DNA of 15,917 nt from Gammaproteobacteria bacterium (lineage in GTDB: Bacteria > Pseudomonadota > Gammaproteobacteria > Natronospirales > REEB76), in NCBI GenBank assembly GCA_028871235.1, contig JAGWNO010000025.1, positions 1-15,917 of the forward strand, in the 5' to 3' direction. Both the position numbers and the translations under genes were made by a program. The notes under the pieces were generated by a model. It searched no databases. It had not been told where the DNA came from and saw only the letters and a program-made list of their open reading frames with translations. The stretch's first letter is position 1, and every line of letters starts with the position of its first letter. Positions 5,785 to 12,826 of the stretch are shown here, in pieces.

Positions 5785-7149
5785 ATGCGCGCTAACAAAG
5801 GAATCACGATCATCGGCGCCGGGCTCGCCGGCAGCCTGCTGGCCATCTTCCTGGCGCGCCGCGATTTCGATGTCAGCGTGTACGAACGCCGCCCGGACCT
5901 GCGCCGGCAGGATCTTCCCGCCGGCCGCTCCATCAACCTGGCGCTGGCCCACCGCGGCATCCGCCCTCTCAAGGCCCTGGGTCTGTTCGAGGAGGTGCGC
6001 AAACTGCTCATCCCCATGCGCGGCCGCCTGCTGCACGTTGAGCACGGCCGGCTCGAACTCGTCCGCTACGGCCGTACGCCCGCGGAAATCATCCACTCCA
6101 TCTCCCGTCCCGGTCTGAACAGATTGCTCATGGACGCCGCCGAAGCGGCGGGAGCGCGGCTGCTGTTCGGGCAACGTTGCGATGACGTTGATTTCCACAG
6201 CGGCGCGGTGCTGTTCACCGACGAAGCCACGGGCAGACGCCAAGTGGTGAACGCTGCACCGCTGATCGCCGCCGATGGCGGCGGCTCCGCCGTGCGCCAG
6301 GCTATGGTGAAACATCTGGATATACAGGTGACCGAGGATATCCTGCCCCACGGCTACAAGGAGCTCAGCATCCCCGCGGCCGCCGGCGGCCGGCATCAGC
6401 TGGAGCGGGAAGCGCTGCACATCTGGCCACGGGGGGGCTACATGCTCATCGCCCTGCCGAACCTGGATGGCAGCTTCACCGCGACCCTGTTCCTCGCCAA
6501 CCGGGGCGCACCCAGCTTCGCTGCACTGCAGGAACCAGAAGCACTGCTGGCTTTCTTCCAGAAGGAATTCCCCGATGCACTCAGCTTGATCCCCAATCTT
6601 CAGGAGGAATTCTACCGACACCCCACCGGCATGATGGGCACGGTGCATTGCCCGCAATGGCACGTGCGTGATCGGACGCTGCTCCTGGGTGACGCCGCCC
6701 ATGCCATCGTGCCGTTCCATGGTCAGGGCATGAACTGCGCCTTCGAGGATTGCCTTATCCTGGATGGGTGCATCGCGGAATATGGCGATGACTGGGAAAA
6801 AGTGTTCGCGGAGTTCACGCGGCTGCGCCGCCCGGATGCCGAAGCCATCGCTGAAATGGCGCTGGAGAATTACGCGGAGATGCGCGATGCGGTGCGCGAC
6901 CCCAAGTTCCAGCTGCAGAAGCAGCTCGGCTTTCTGCTGGAGGAGCGTCACCCGGGCCGTTTCATTCCGCGCTATTCCATGGTGATGTTCCATCATCTGC
7001 CCTATGCCGAGGCCCGGCGCCGCGGCCTAATCCAGCAGGCCATCCTGGACGAACTCACGGCCCATGCCGACGCCATCGGACAGGTAAACCTGCTGCATGC
7101 CGATGAACTCATCCGCCGAAAACTGGGCGACACGGTCGGCGAGGCATGA
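5785..7149 (+). CDS. kmo: Kynurenine 3-monooxygenase
   Basis: FAD-dependent aromatic hydroxylase that uses NADPH and O2 to convert kynurenine to 3-hydroxykynurenine, the substrate of the preceding kynureninase gene product. It has 454 residues, in the bacterial range. The N-terminal Rossmann motif IIGAGLAGSLLA (9-20; G11, G13, G16) with E34 at the second strand end binds the ADP of FAD. GRSINLALAHRG (47-58) is a KMO signature. The second FAD motif is LGDAAHAIVPFHGQGMN (301-317) followed by CAFEDC. The C-terminal ~100 residues carry KFQLQKQLGFLLEERHP and RYSMVMFHHLPYAEA, as in KMO. The ATG at 5785 has no convincing ribosome-binding site; 129 nt containing the heptamer array separate it from kynU, so expression may depend on that leader. 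A G7 run (6431-6437) is in frame. The stop overlaps the next ATG (ATGA at 7146). Confidence 0.95.
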   Translation: MRANKGITIIGAGLAGSLLAIFLARRDFDVSVYERRPDLRRQDLPAGRSINLALAHRGIRPLKALGLFEEVRKLLIPMRGRLLHVEHGRLELVRYGRTPAEIIHSISRPGLNRLLMDAAEAAGARLLFGQRCDDVDFHSGAVLFTDEATGRRQVVNAAPLIAADGGGSAVRQAMVKHLDIQVTEDILPHGYKELSIPAAAGGRHQLEREALHIWPRGGYMLIALPNLDGSFTATLFLANRGAPSFAALQEPEALLAFFQKEFPDALSLIPNLQEEFYRHPTGMMGTVHCPQWHVRDRTLLLGDAAHAIVPFHGQGMNCAFEDCLILDGCIAEYGDDWEKVFAEFTRLRRPDAEAIAEMALENYAEMRDAVRDPKFQLQKQLGFLLEERHPGRFIPRYSMVMFHHLPYAEARRRGLIQQAILDELTAHADAIGQVNLLHADELIRRKLGDTVGEA

Positions 7150-8252
7150 ACATGCACCCCTTCCTCGCCGGGCTGCGGGAGAGTCCGGATTACCTGCTGC
7201 AGGATCTGGACTTCAGCCGCCGCCACGGCCTGGTGGTGCGCGTGGACGAGCCGGCCTACCGGCGGGCCCCGTTCCTGGATGAACGCCTGTTCACGGCCCA
7301 CACCCGGGGCGTGTGGTTTCCCCTGGAAACGCTGCTTGCAAGCGCCGGCGGGCTGCCGCCCCAGCGCCCACCCCACTACATCTTCCACGTGGGCCATTGC
7401 GGCTCGACGCTCATCTCGCGCCTGCTGGGTGAATTGCCGCACATGTTCAGCCTGCGCGAACCCCTGACGCTGCTGGCGCTCGCCATGGCGCAGCGTGAAC
7501 TGGACGCCCCCGGCGCGCCGTTCGATGCGGATACCTGGCAGCGGCTGCTCCACATGTCGTTGCAACTGCTGTCACGCACCTATCGCAGGGATGATCGAGC
7601 CGTCATCAAGCTCACCAGCGCCGCCGCCAACCTTGCCGGGATGCTGCTGCAGCACCACAGCCAGTCCCGCGCGCTGCTGCTGTATCTGGATCTGGAAACC
7701 TGGCTGGCCACCATGTTGCGTGCGGAAGCGGCGCGTGAGAATGTGCGCGCCTACGCCGGCGCCTGGCTCGCGGATTTCAACCGGCTCACCGGCCGTGACG
7801 ACCTGCGCCTGCCGGCGCTCAGTGATGCGCAGCAGGCGGTCATCAACTGGCTCGCCGGCCTGCTCACCATGACGCACGCAGCCGGGCGGTTTCCGGATCG
7901 CACGTATTGGGTGAATTTCGACGCTTTCCTGTCCGCGCCCGAGGATGAACTGCACGCAATCGCCGGATTTCTGGGATCGCATGCACCGGCGGAAATCCTG
8001 CGGAATCTCACGCGCGGCCCGCTTATGGGCGCCTACGCCAAGAACCTTGCCGAACAGTATGATGCGGCCGCCCGTCAGCGGGAACTGGAAGCGTCCCGGC
8101 GGCGATGCGCCGATGAGATCACCACGGCCCTGCGCTGGGCGGAGGAGCTGTGCCGCTCGATCCAGGCGCTGGAGCCGGTCGCGCACCGCCTCTCCCCGCA
8201 CCGGGGCCCGGGTACCGCGATGCCGCGTGACAGCCGGAAAGGAACGATCTAA
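7146..8252 (+). CDS. Sulfotransferase-like P-loop protein
   Basis: A 368-residue protein with a sulfotransferase-type 5'-phosphosulfate loop, FHVGHCGSTLISRLL (80-94), preceded by a strand and followed by SLREP (102-106). A second conserved-looking strand, ALLLYLDLETWLATMLR (176-192), sits where PAPS sulfotransferases contact the 3'-phosphate. The last ~35 residues are polar and probably disordered. No signal peptide or membrane helix is seen, so it is probably cytoplasmic. The acceptor is unknown. Coupling to kmo makes a hydroxylated kynurenine metabolite possible, but sulfotransferase-like proteins also modify peptides, lipids or glycans, and some have no shown activity. The ATG at 7146 overlaps the kmo stop; the ATG at 7152 is better spaced from GAGG at 7141-7144 and may be the real start, costing two residues. 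The 3' end overlaps the convergent GGDEF gene by 3 nt. Confidence 0.7.
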   Translation: MNMHPFLAGLRESPDYLLQDLDFSRRHGLVVRVDEPAYRRAPFLDERLFTAHTRGVWFPLETLLASAGGLPPQRPPHYIFHVGHCGSTLISRLLGELPHMFSLREPLTLLALAMAQRELDAPGAPFDADTWQRLLHMSLQLLSRTYRRDDRAVIKLTSAAANLAGMLLQHHSQSRALLLYLDLETWLATMLRAEAARENVRAYAGAWLADFNRLTGRDDLRLPALSDAQQAVINWLAGLLTMTHAAGRFPDRTYWVNFDAFLSAPEDELHAIAGFLGSHAPAEILRNLTRGPLMGAYAKNLAEQYDAAARQRELEASRRRCADEITTALRWAEELCRSIQALEPVAHRLSPHRGPGTAMPRDSRKGTI

Positions 8253-9379
8253 GCGTCGCGGCCCGCAGCCATGATGACCCGGTCCCGTCCGCTGCGCTTG
8301 GCTGTCAGCAGGCGTTGATCAGCCGCTTCAAAAAGCGCCTCCACCGTGCTGCCATCAGCGGGATAAAGCGCGATACCCGCGGAAGCGCTGATCCGGCAGG
8401 AATCGCCGGGTCCCCCTGGTGCATTCAGGGCATTGATCTGCAGGCGCAGGCGGTTGGCGGCTTCTACGGCCTGGTTACCGGGACAATCCGCCAGCAACAG
8501 CAGGAATTCATCGCCGCCGAAGCGGGCGGCGATGTCACCGGCGCGGAGATTGCCGCGCAATACCTCGCCGACGCGCCGCAGCAGCTCATCACCGGCGCCG
8601 TGTCCGCGTATGTCGTTAACCGCCTTGAAATTGTCGATATCGAACATCAGCAGCGCAAAACTGCCGCGCGCTCGCTGCACCATCCTGAGATGCTTCGCAA
8701 AGAACTCATTGAAGATGTCGCGCCGGTACAGCCCGGTGAGGGGTTCACGGAATGCGGCGGTCGCGACGGCAGCGAGACTCCCATGCAGCTGCTCCACCAG
8801 GACGGCGCATACCACCAGCAATATCAGCATGCTGACGATGAATTCGAACGCCTGCTCGTCGCGTAGCATGATCTGGGTATGCGCGCCCATGACAATGAGC
8901 AGCACGAGGATGGTGATCCCGGCCAGCAGCTGCAGTCCGCGCCGCAACGGGTGCAGGAACAGCACCACGGGTGGCAACAGGAATGCCCAGCTGATCCCGG
9001 TATGCCTGCTGATCTGTATCGCCACGAACACCGCAAGAATCAGCGGCAGCAGATAGCTGCTGATGCGCTGGAATCCGCGCCAAGTCAGCACCGCGCACAC
9101 CAGAAACGCCCCGGAAAGCACCACGCTCAGCACGTACGGGATGTCATATTCAGGGTGCTGTTCGAACAGCAGTTCGAGCAGCGTGAACACACTCATGACC
9201 AGCGATAGCGAAATTATCAATTCGTACTGCTGGCGGTAAAATGCCACGCGTTCCGGCGTCTGCTGATGGCGCCAGTCGTGTATTACAGCGGAAATCAGTG
9301 CCGCCGCCGGCTTGACGCGCAAGCTTATGGGTGTGTTCAAAAAACTCCAGATTCGCCCCAGGTCAGCCCTCTTATTCAT
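8249..9379 (-). CDS. Membrane-bound diguanylate cyclase (GGDEF)
   Basis: A 376-residue inner-membrane protein predicted to make cyclic di-GMP from two GTP. The N-terminal half has about six hydrophobic segments (roughly 53-75, 82-100, 107-123, 129-143, 150-166, 178-198) forming an unassigned MASE-like sensor. The GGDEF domain starts at EPLTGLYRR (212-220) and has the metal/substrate helix DIDNFKAVND (247-256), the intact active loop GGDEF (288-292) and a complete product-inhibition I-site, RAGD (279-282), exactly five residues upstream. SASAGIALYP (331-340) and AKRSGRDRV near the end complete it. An AAGGGAAG ribosome-binding site (9386-9393) precedes the ATG. It is last in the rlmI-lgt-thyA-folA row, 39 nt after folA, and may be co-transcribed. 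The stop overlaps the convergent sulfotransferase-like gene, leaving no room for a terminator between them. Confidence 0.93.
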   Translation of the reverse strand: MNKRADLGRIWSFLNTPISLRVKPAAALISAVIHDWRHQQTPERVAFYRQQYELIISLSLVMSVFTLLELLFEQHPEYDIPYVLSVVLSGAFLVCAVLTWRGFQRISSYLLPLILAVFVAIQISRHTGISWAFLLPPVVLFLHPLRRGLQLLAGITILVLLIVMGAHTQIMLRDEQAFEFIVSMLILLVVCAVLVEQLHGSLAAVATAAFREPLTGLYRRDIFNEFFAKHLRMVQRARGSFALLMFDIDNFKAVNDIRGHGAGDELLRRVGEVLRGNLRAGDIAARFGGDEFLLLLADCPGNQAVEAANRLRLQINALNAPGGPGDSCRISASAGIALYPADGSTVEALFEAADQRLLTAKRSGRDRVIMAAGRDA

Positions 9380-9418
9380 GAGCAGCTTCCCTTGATTCCG
9401 GCGGCATGTCGGCCGGTC

Positions 9419-9916
9419 TCATGCGAGCATGCGCTGCAGCAGGATGAAGGAGCACTTGAACGGGTTGCGCGCATCCGCGGGGCGATCCTCCCGTCCCAGC
9501 TCGCGCCATTGCAGCGGTTCCAGTGACGGGAAGAAAGTATCGGCATCGAAGTTGGCGTGCACGCGGGTGAGATAGATACGCTGCACCCGCGGCAGTGCCT
9601 GGCGGTAGATATCGCCGCCGCCGATTATGATCACTTCGGACGCATCCGCCGCCAGGGACAGCGCCGCATCCAGGGAATTCGCCGGTTCGCAGCCGGCGAC
9701 GCGCCACTCCTGGTTCCTGGTCACCACGATGTTGCGCCGCTGCGGCAGCGGCCTGCCGATGACCGCGAAGGTCCTGCGGCCCATGATGATCGGTTTGCCG
9801 AGGGTCACGGCCCTGAAATGCTGCAGGTCCGCCGGCAGGTGCCAGGGCATGCGCCCGTCCTTGCCGATCTCATTGCGGAGGCCGCAGGCGACGACCAGGG
9901 AGAGAAGCGGCGGCAT
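9419..9916 (-). CDS. folA: Dihydrofolate reductase
   Basis: Cytoplasmic NADPH-dependent reductase that regenerates tetrahydrofolate from the dihydrofolate made by thymidylate synthase. It has 165 residues, near the usual 159-165. Landmarks are GKDGRMPWHLPADLQHF (18-34) with the substrate-binding acid D30 (D27 in E. coli), KPIIMGRRTF (41-50), the pterin-pocket IGRPLPQR (53-60), the cofactor loop EVIIIGGGDIYRQ (94-106) and the YLTRVHANFDADTFFP strand (115-130). The ATG at 9916 lies 2 nt after the thyA stop, giving the common thyA-folA pair, with overlapping metabolic roles and probable coupled translation. A longer in-frame reading to 10534 runs antiparallel-frame through thyA and is spurious. 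Confidence 0.96.
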   Translation of the reverse strand: MPPLLSLVVACGLRNEIGKDGRMPWHLPADLQHFRAVTLGKPIIMGRRTFAVIGRPLPQRRNIVVTRNQEWRVAGCEPANSLDAALSLAADASEVIIIGGGDIYRQALPRVQRIYLTRVHANFDADTFFPSLEPLQWRELGREDRPADARNPFKCSFILLQRMLA

Positions 9917-9918
9917 CT

Positions 9919-10713
9919 TCAGACGGCGACCGGCGCCTTGATGGGGAGGTGGGACTGGTAATTGGCGATCTCGAAATCCGCATAGCGGTAATCGAACAAT
10001 GACGGCGGCCGGCGCGTGATGATCAGCTGCGGCAATGGATAAGGTACCCGCACCAGCTGTTGCTGCACCTGCTCCAGGTGATTCATATACAAGTGACAGT
10101 CGCCGCCGGTCCAGATGAACTCGCCCACCTGGAGATCCGCCTGCTGCGCCAGCATATGCGTCAGCAGCGCATAGGAACAGATGTTGAAAGGCACGCCCAG
10201 GAAGATGTCGGCGCTGCGCTGATAAAGCTGGCAGGAGAGCCGGCCCGCCGCCACGTAGAACTGGAAAAATGCATGGCACGGCTGCAGCGCCATCTTGTCG
10301 AGATCCGCCACATTCCAGGCGCTCACCAGCATGCGGCGCGAATCGGGGTCCCTGCGCAGCTGCTCCAGTACCCGGGAGATCTGGTCTATGTGGCCGCCGT
10401 CGGGCGTGGGCCAGCTGCGCCATTGCCGGCCATACACCGGCCCGAGTTCGCCCTGCGGGTCCGCCCATTCGTCCCAGATGCTGACGTCGTTGTCGTGCAG
10501 GTATTTGAGATTGGTATCTCCCCGCAGGAACCACAGCAGTTCATGGATGATGGAGCGGAAGTGCAGTTTTTTGGTGGTGACCGCCGGGAATCCCGCGGCG
10601 AGATCGAAGCGCATCTGATAACCGAATACCGACAGCGTACCGGTGCCGGTGCGATCACGCTTATTGACGCCGTGGTCGCGCACGTGGCGCATGAGCGCGA
10701 GATACTGGCGCAT
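9919..10713 (-). CDS. thyA: Thymidylate synthase
   Basis: Makes dTMP from dUMP using methylene-tetrahydrofolate as carbon donor and reductant, yielding dihydrofolate for FolA. It has 264 residues, identical in length to E. coli ThyA, and the numbering matches: R21 in KRDRTGT, phosphate-binding R126 and R127 (DPDSRR), catalytic C146 (LQPCHAFFQF) and the QRSADIFLGVPFN segment ending near N177. The N-terminal FGYQMRFDLAAGFPAVTTKK and the C-terminal SHLPIKAPVAV are typical. GAGG about 7 nt before the ATG supports this start; the reading frame open to 10983 would add unrelated residues within lgt. The ATG overlaps the lgt stop by one base (TGATG), indicating translational coupling. Confidence 0.98.
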   Translation of the reverse strand: MRQYLALMRHVRDHGVNKRDRTGTGTLSVFGYQMRFDLAAGFPAVTTKKLHFRSIIHELLWFLRGDTNLKYLHDNDVSIWDEWADPQGELGPVYGRQWRSWPTPDGGHIDQISRVLEQLRRDPDSRRMLVSAWNVADLDKMALQPCHAFFQFYVAAGRLSCQLYQRSADIFLGVPFNICSYALLTHMLAQQADLQVGEFIWTGGDCHLYMNHLEQVQQQLVRVPYPLPQLIITRRPPSLFDYRYADFEIANYQSHLPIKAPVAV

Positions 10714-11552
10714 CAGGCCGCCTCTGGACTGCCCTTGCGGCGGTAGGCCAGCACCAGCAGCACGATGCCGGCGATGATCAGCGGCAGCGACAGCACCTGC
10801 CCCATGGTGACCCAGCCGAAGGCCAGATAGCCGAGCTGCGGATCGGGCACACGCACGAACTCCACCAGGAAACGGAAGCAGCCGTACAGCAGCGCGAACA
10901 TCCCCGACACCGCCATGCGCGGCCGCGGCTTCATGGAGAACAGCCACAGCACGGTGAACAGCACCACGCCCTCGAGGAAACATTCGTAGAGTTGCGTGGG
11001 CAGGCGCGGTTGGCTCCAGCCGGAGGTCGCGCCGTTGCAGTAATACCAGAAGCGTGCATCACCGCACGGCAGGCGCATCGCCCAGGGCAGGTCCGAAACC
11101 TTGCCCCACAACTCACCGTTGATGAAGTTGCCGATACGGCCCGCGCCCAGCCCGATGGGCACCGCCGGTGCGGCGAAGTCCATCACGCCGAAGAAACGCT
11201 TGCCGTATTTGCGCGCAAACAGCCAGCCCGCCAGCAGCACGCCCAACAGGCCGCCGTGGAAAGACATGCCGCCGTCCCAGACCCGGAAGATGATCCAGGG
11301 CGCATGGATGAAGTTGGGCAGGTCGTAGAACAGCATGTAGCCCGTGCGCCCGCCCAGTACCACCCCCAGGGCCATGTAGAACAGCAGGTCCGCGAGCTGC
11401 TCCGTGGTCCAGCCGCTGCCGGGTTTGCGCACCCGCGTCAGCAGCAGGCCGTAAGCACCGAGAAAACCGACGAGATAGGTGATGCCGTACCAGTGGATCT
11501 TGAGGGGGCCGAGACTGAGGGCGACGGGATCGAAGTTGGGATAGGTGAGCAT
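10713..11552 (-). CDS. lgt: Prolipoprotein diacylglyceryl transferase
   Basis: Inner-membrane enzyme that moves diacylglycerol from phosphatidylglycerol to the lipobox cysteine of prolipoproteins, the first step of lipoprotein maturation. It has 279 residues and several transmembrane helices. Family landmarks are FDPVALSLGPLKIHWYG (7-23), FLGAYGLLLTR, WDGGMSFHGGLLG (92-104) with H99, the signature GAGRIGNFINGELWG (136-150) with R139, and RFLVEFVR (227-234) with R234; H99, R139 and R234 correspond to essential E. coli H103, R143 and R239. The ATG at 11552 gives the usual MLTYP N-terminus; an in-frame GTG at 11570 would add six residues and is less likely. It starts 30 nt after rlmI and is coupled to thyA. 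Confidence 0.97.
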   Translation of the reverse strand: MLTYPNFDPVALSLGPLKIHWYGITYLVGFLGAYGLLLTRVRKPGSGWTTEQLADLLFYMALGVVLGGRTGYMLFYDLPNFIHAPWIIFRVWDGGMSFHGGLLGVLLAGWLFARKYGKRFFGVMDFAAPAVPIGLGAGRIGNFINGELWGKVSDLPWAMRLPCGDARFWYYCNGATSGWSQPRLPTQLYECFLEGVVLFTVLWLFSMKPRPRMAVSGMFALLYGCFRFLVEFVRVPDPQLGYLAFGWVTMGQVLSLPLIIAGIVLLVLAYRRKGSPEAA

Positions 11553-11582
11553 GGGCGCGGAGTTTATCACAGCACCCTGCGG

Positions 11583-12770
11583 CTACAGGGTGACCACCCG
11601 CAGGTAGAAAGCCTTGAGGTAGGCGGTCTCGGGGATGGCGGGATGCACCGGATGATCGGCCGCCTGCCCGCCGGTCTCCAGCAACTGCGCATCGCGATCC
11701 AGATGCCGCGCCGCCGCCTGGATGGCGTCCAGCAGTTCCGGCGCCGCCATGTGGTGCGAACATGAGCAGGAGATGAGCAGAGCGTCCCGCTCCAGCAGTT
11801 GCATGCCGAGCTGATTGAGGCGCCGGTAGGCCTCGCGGCCGGCGGCCAGATCCTTCTTGCGCTTCACGAAAGCCGGCGGGTCGAGGATCACCACGTCGAA
11901 TTTCTCACCCGCCTCGCGCAGTTCCCGCAAGGCGTCGAAGGCGTCCGCCTCGCGGGTGGCGACGCTCACCTTGTTGAGAGCGGCATTACCCGCCAGCTGT
12001 GCCAGCGCCGCGGCCGAACTGTCCACGCACTGCACCTCGCGGGCGCCGTGGACGGCGGCGCTGATGCCCCAGGCACCCACGTAACTGAACACATCCAGCA
12101 CCCGCCGGCCGGATACATATCGCAGCATGCGGGCGCGGTTGTCGTGCTGGTCGAAGAACCAGCCGGTCTTCTGTCCGCCGTTCAGCGACACCTGGAAGCG
12201 CGCGCCGTGCTCCTCGATGACCACCCCGTCCGGCACGCTGCCATACGCCGTTTCCGTGTACGGCGGCAAGCCCTCCAGTTCGCGCACGCCCGCGTCATTG
12301 CGCAACAGGATGGCGGACGGTTTGGTGACCTGCTCCAGCGCCGCCACGATGTCGGCCTTGAGGCGCTCCATGCCTGCGGTGGTGAGCTGCGCCACCAGCA
12401 CTCCGCCGTAACGGTCCACCACCAGCCCCGGCAGGCCGTCGGACTCACCGAACGCCAGCCGGTAGAACGGTTGCGCATACAGCCGTTCCCGCAGCGACAG
12501 GGCGATGTTCAGCCGATGCACCAGCAGCGAGCGGTCCGGCGCGCGCCGTGGATCCCGCGACAGGATGCGCGCGCAGATGAGCGAGTTGGGATTCACGTAG
12601 CCGCTGCCGATGAAGCGGCCGTTATGGGCCTGGATCTCCACCGGATCGCCGGGTGCAAACTCCCGCAGTGGCGTGCGCACGGTATCCACCTCGTTGCTGA
12701 ACACCCACAGGTGTCCCGCCCGCAGGCGCCGGTCTTCGTTCTTTTTCAGGATCAGCGGCGGCAGCGGCAT
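11583..12770 (-). CDS. rlmI: 23S rRNA (cytosine-1962-C5)-methyltransferase, RlmI-type
   Basis: SAM-dependent methyltransferase of the RlmI group, which makes m5C1962 in 23S rRNA. It has 395 residues (E. coli RlmI is 396). An N-terminal PUA domain spans roughly 1-75 (LRAGHLWVFSNEV at 16-28, GDPVEI at 41-46). A linker domain ends at QKTGWFFDQHDNR (200-212). The Rossmann methyltransferase domain has the SAM loop VLDVFSYVGAWG (224-235), the acidic VDSS (249-252), DPPAF (297-301) and SCSCSHH (334-340), where family catalytic cysteines lie. The ATG at 12770 was chosen because 54 residues upstream in the same open frame are low-quality and overlap the divergent gene. There is no strong ribosome-binding site. 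It is first in the minus-strand row and diverges from the thioredoxin-fold gene across ~55 nt. Confidence 0.93.
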   Translation of the reverse strand: MPLPPLILKKNEDRRLRAGHLWVFSNEVDTVRTPLREFAPGDPVEIQAHNGRFIGSGYVNPNSLICARILSRDPRRAPDRSLLVHRLNIALSLRERLYAQPFYRLAFGESDGLPGLVVDRYGGVLVAQLTTAGMERLKADIVAALEQVTKPSAILLRNDAGVRELEGLPPYTETAYGSVPDGVVIEEHGARFQVSLNGGQKTGWFFDQHDNRARMLRYVSGRRVLDVFSYVGAWGISAAVHGAREVQCVDSSAAALAQLAGNAALNKVSVATREADAFDALRELREAGEKFDVVILDPPAFVKRKKDLAAGREAYRRLNQLGMQLLERDALLISCSCSHHMAAPELLDAIQAAARHLDRDAQLLETGGQAADHPVHPAIPETAYLKAFYLRVVTL

Positions 12771-12826
12771 GGAGACTGGAAGCGTGCAAGGTTTATAGTG
12801 TGCGCATTCTATCAGCCGGCATGCGC
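12771..12826. promoter_or_regulatory. Divergent promoter region between rlmI and the DUF255 gene
   Basis: Both transcripts must start in or near this gap. TATAGT (12794-12799) is a possible + strand -10 element, and on the minus strand the overlapping bases give TATAAA (12797-12792), about 21 nt before the rlmI ATG. No good -35 match is seen for either, so the assignment is tentative. Confidence 0.3.

Noticed and set aside
6377..6392. 16-nt perfect GC palindrome in kmo
   Set aside because: It encodes Ala-Ala-Gly-Gly codons in GC-rich DNA, where such palindromes arise easily from codon bias; no other signal is attached.
6431..6437. G7 run in kmo as a possible phase-variation site
   Set aside because: Seven Gs are short for phase variation, the gene is in frame, and the run fits Arg-Gly-Gly codons.
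5368..6996. Minus-strand open frame (542 residues) across kynU and kmo
   Set aside because: It is a shadow of two confident genes. The repeated CCVLRAA stretch is just the translated heptamer array.
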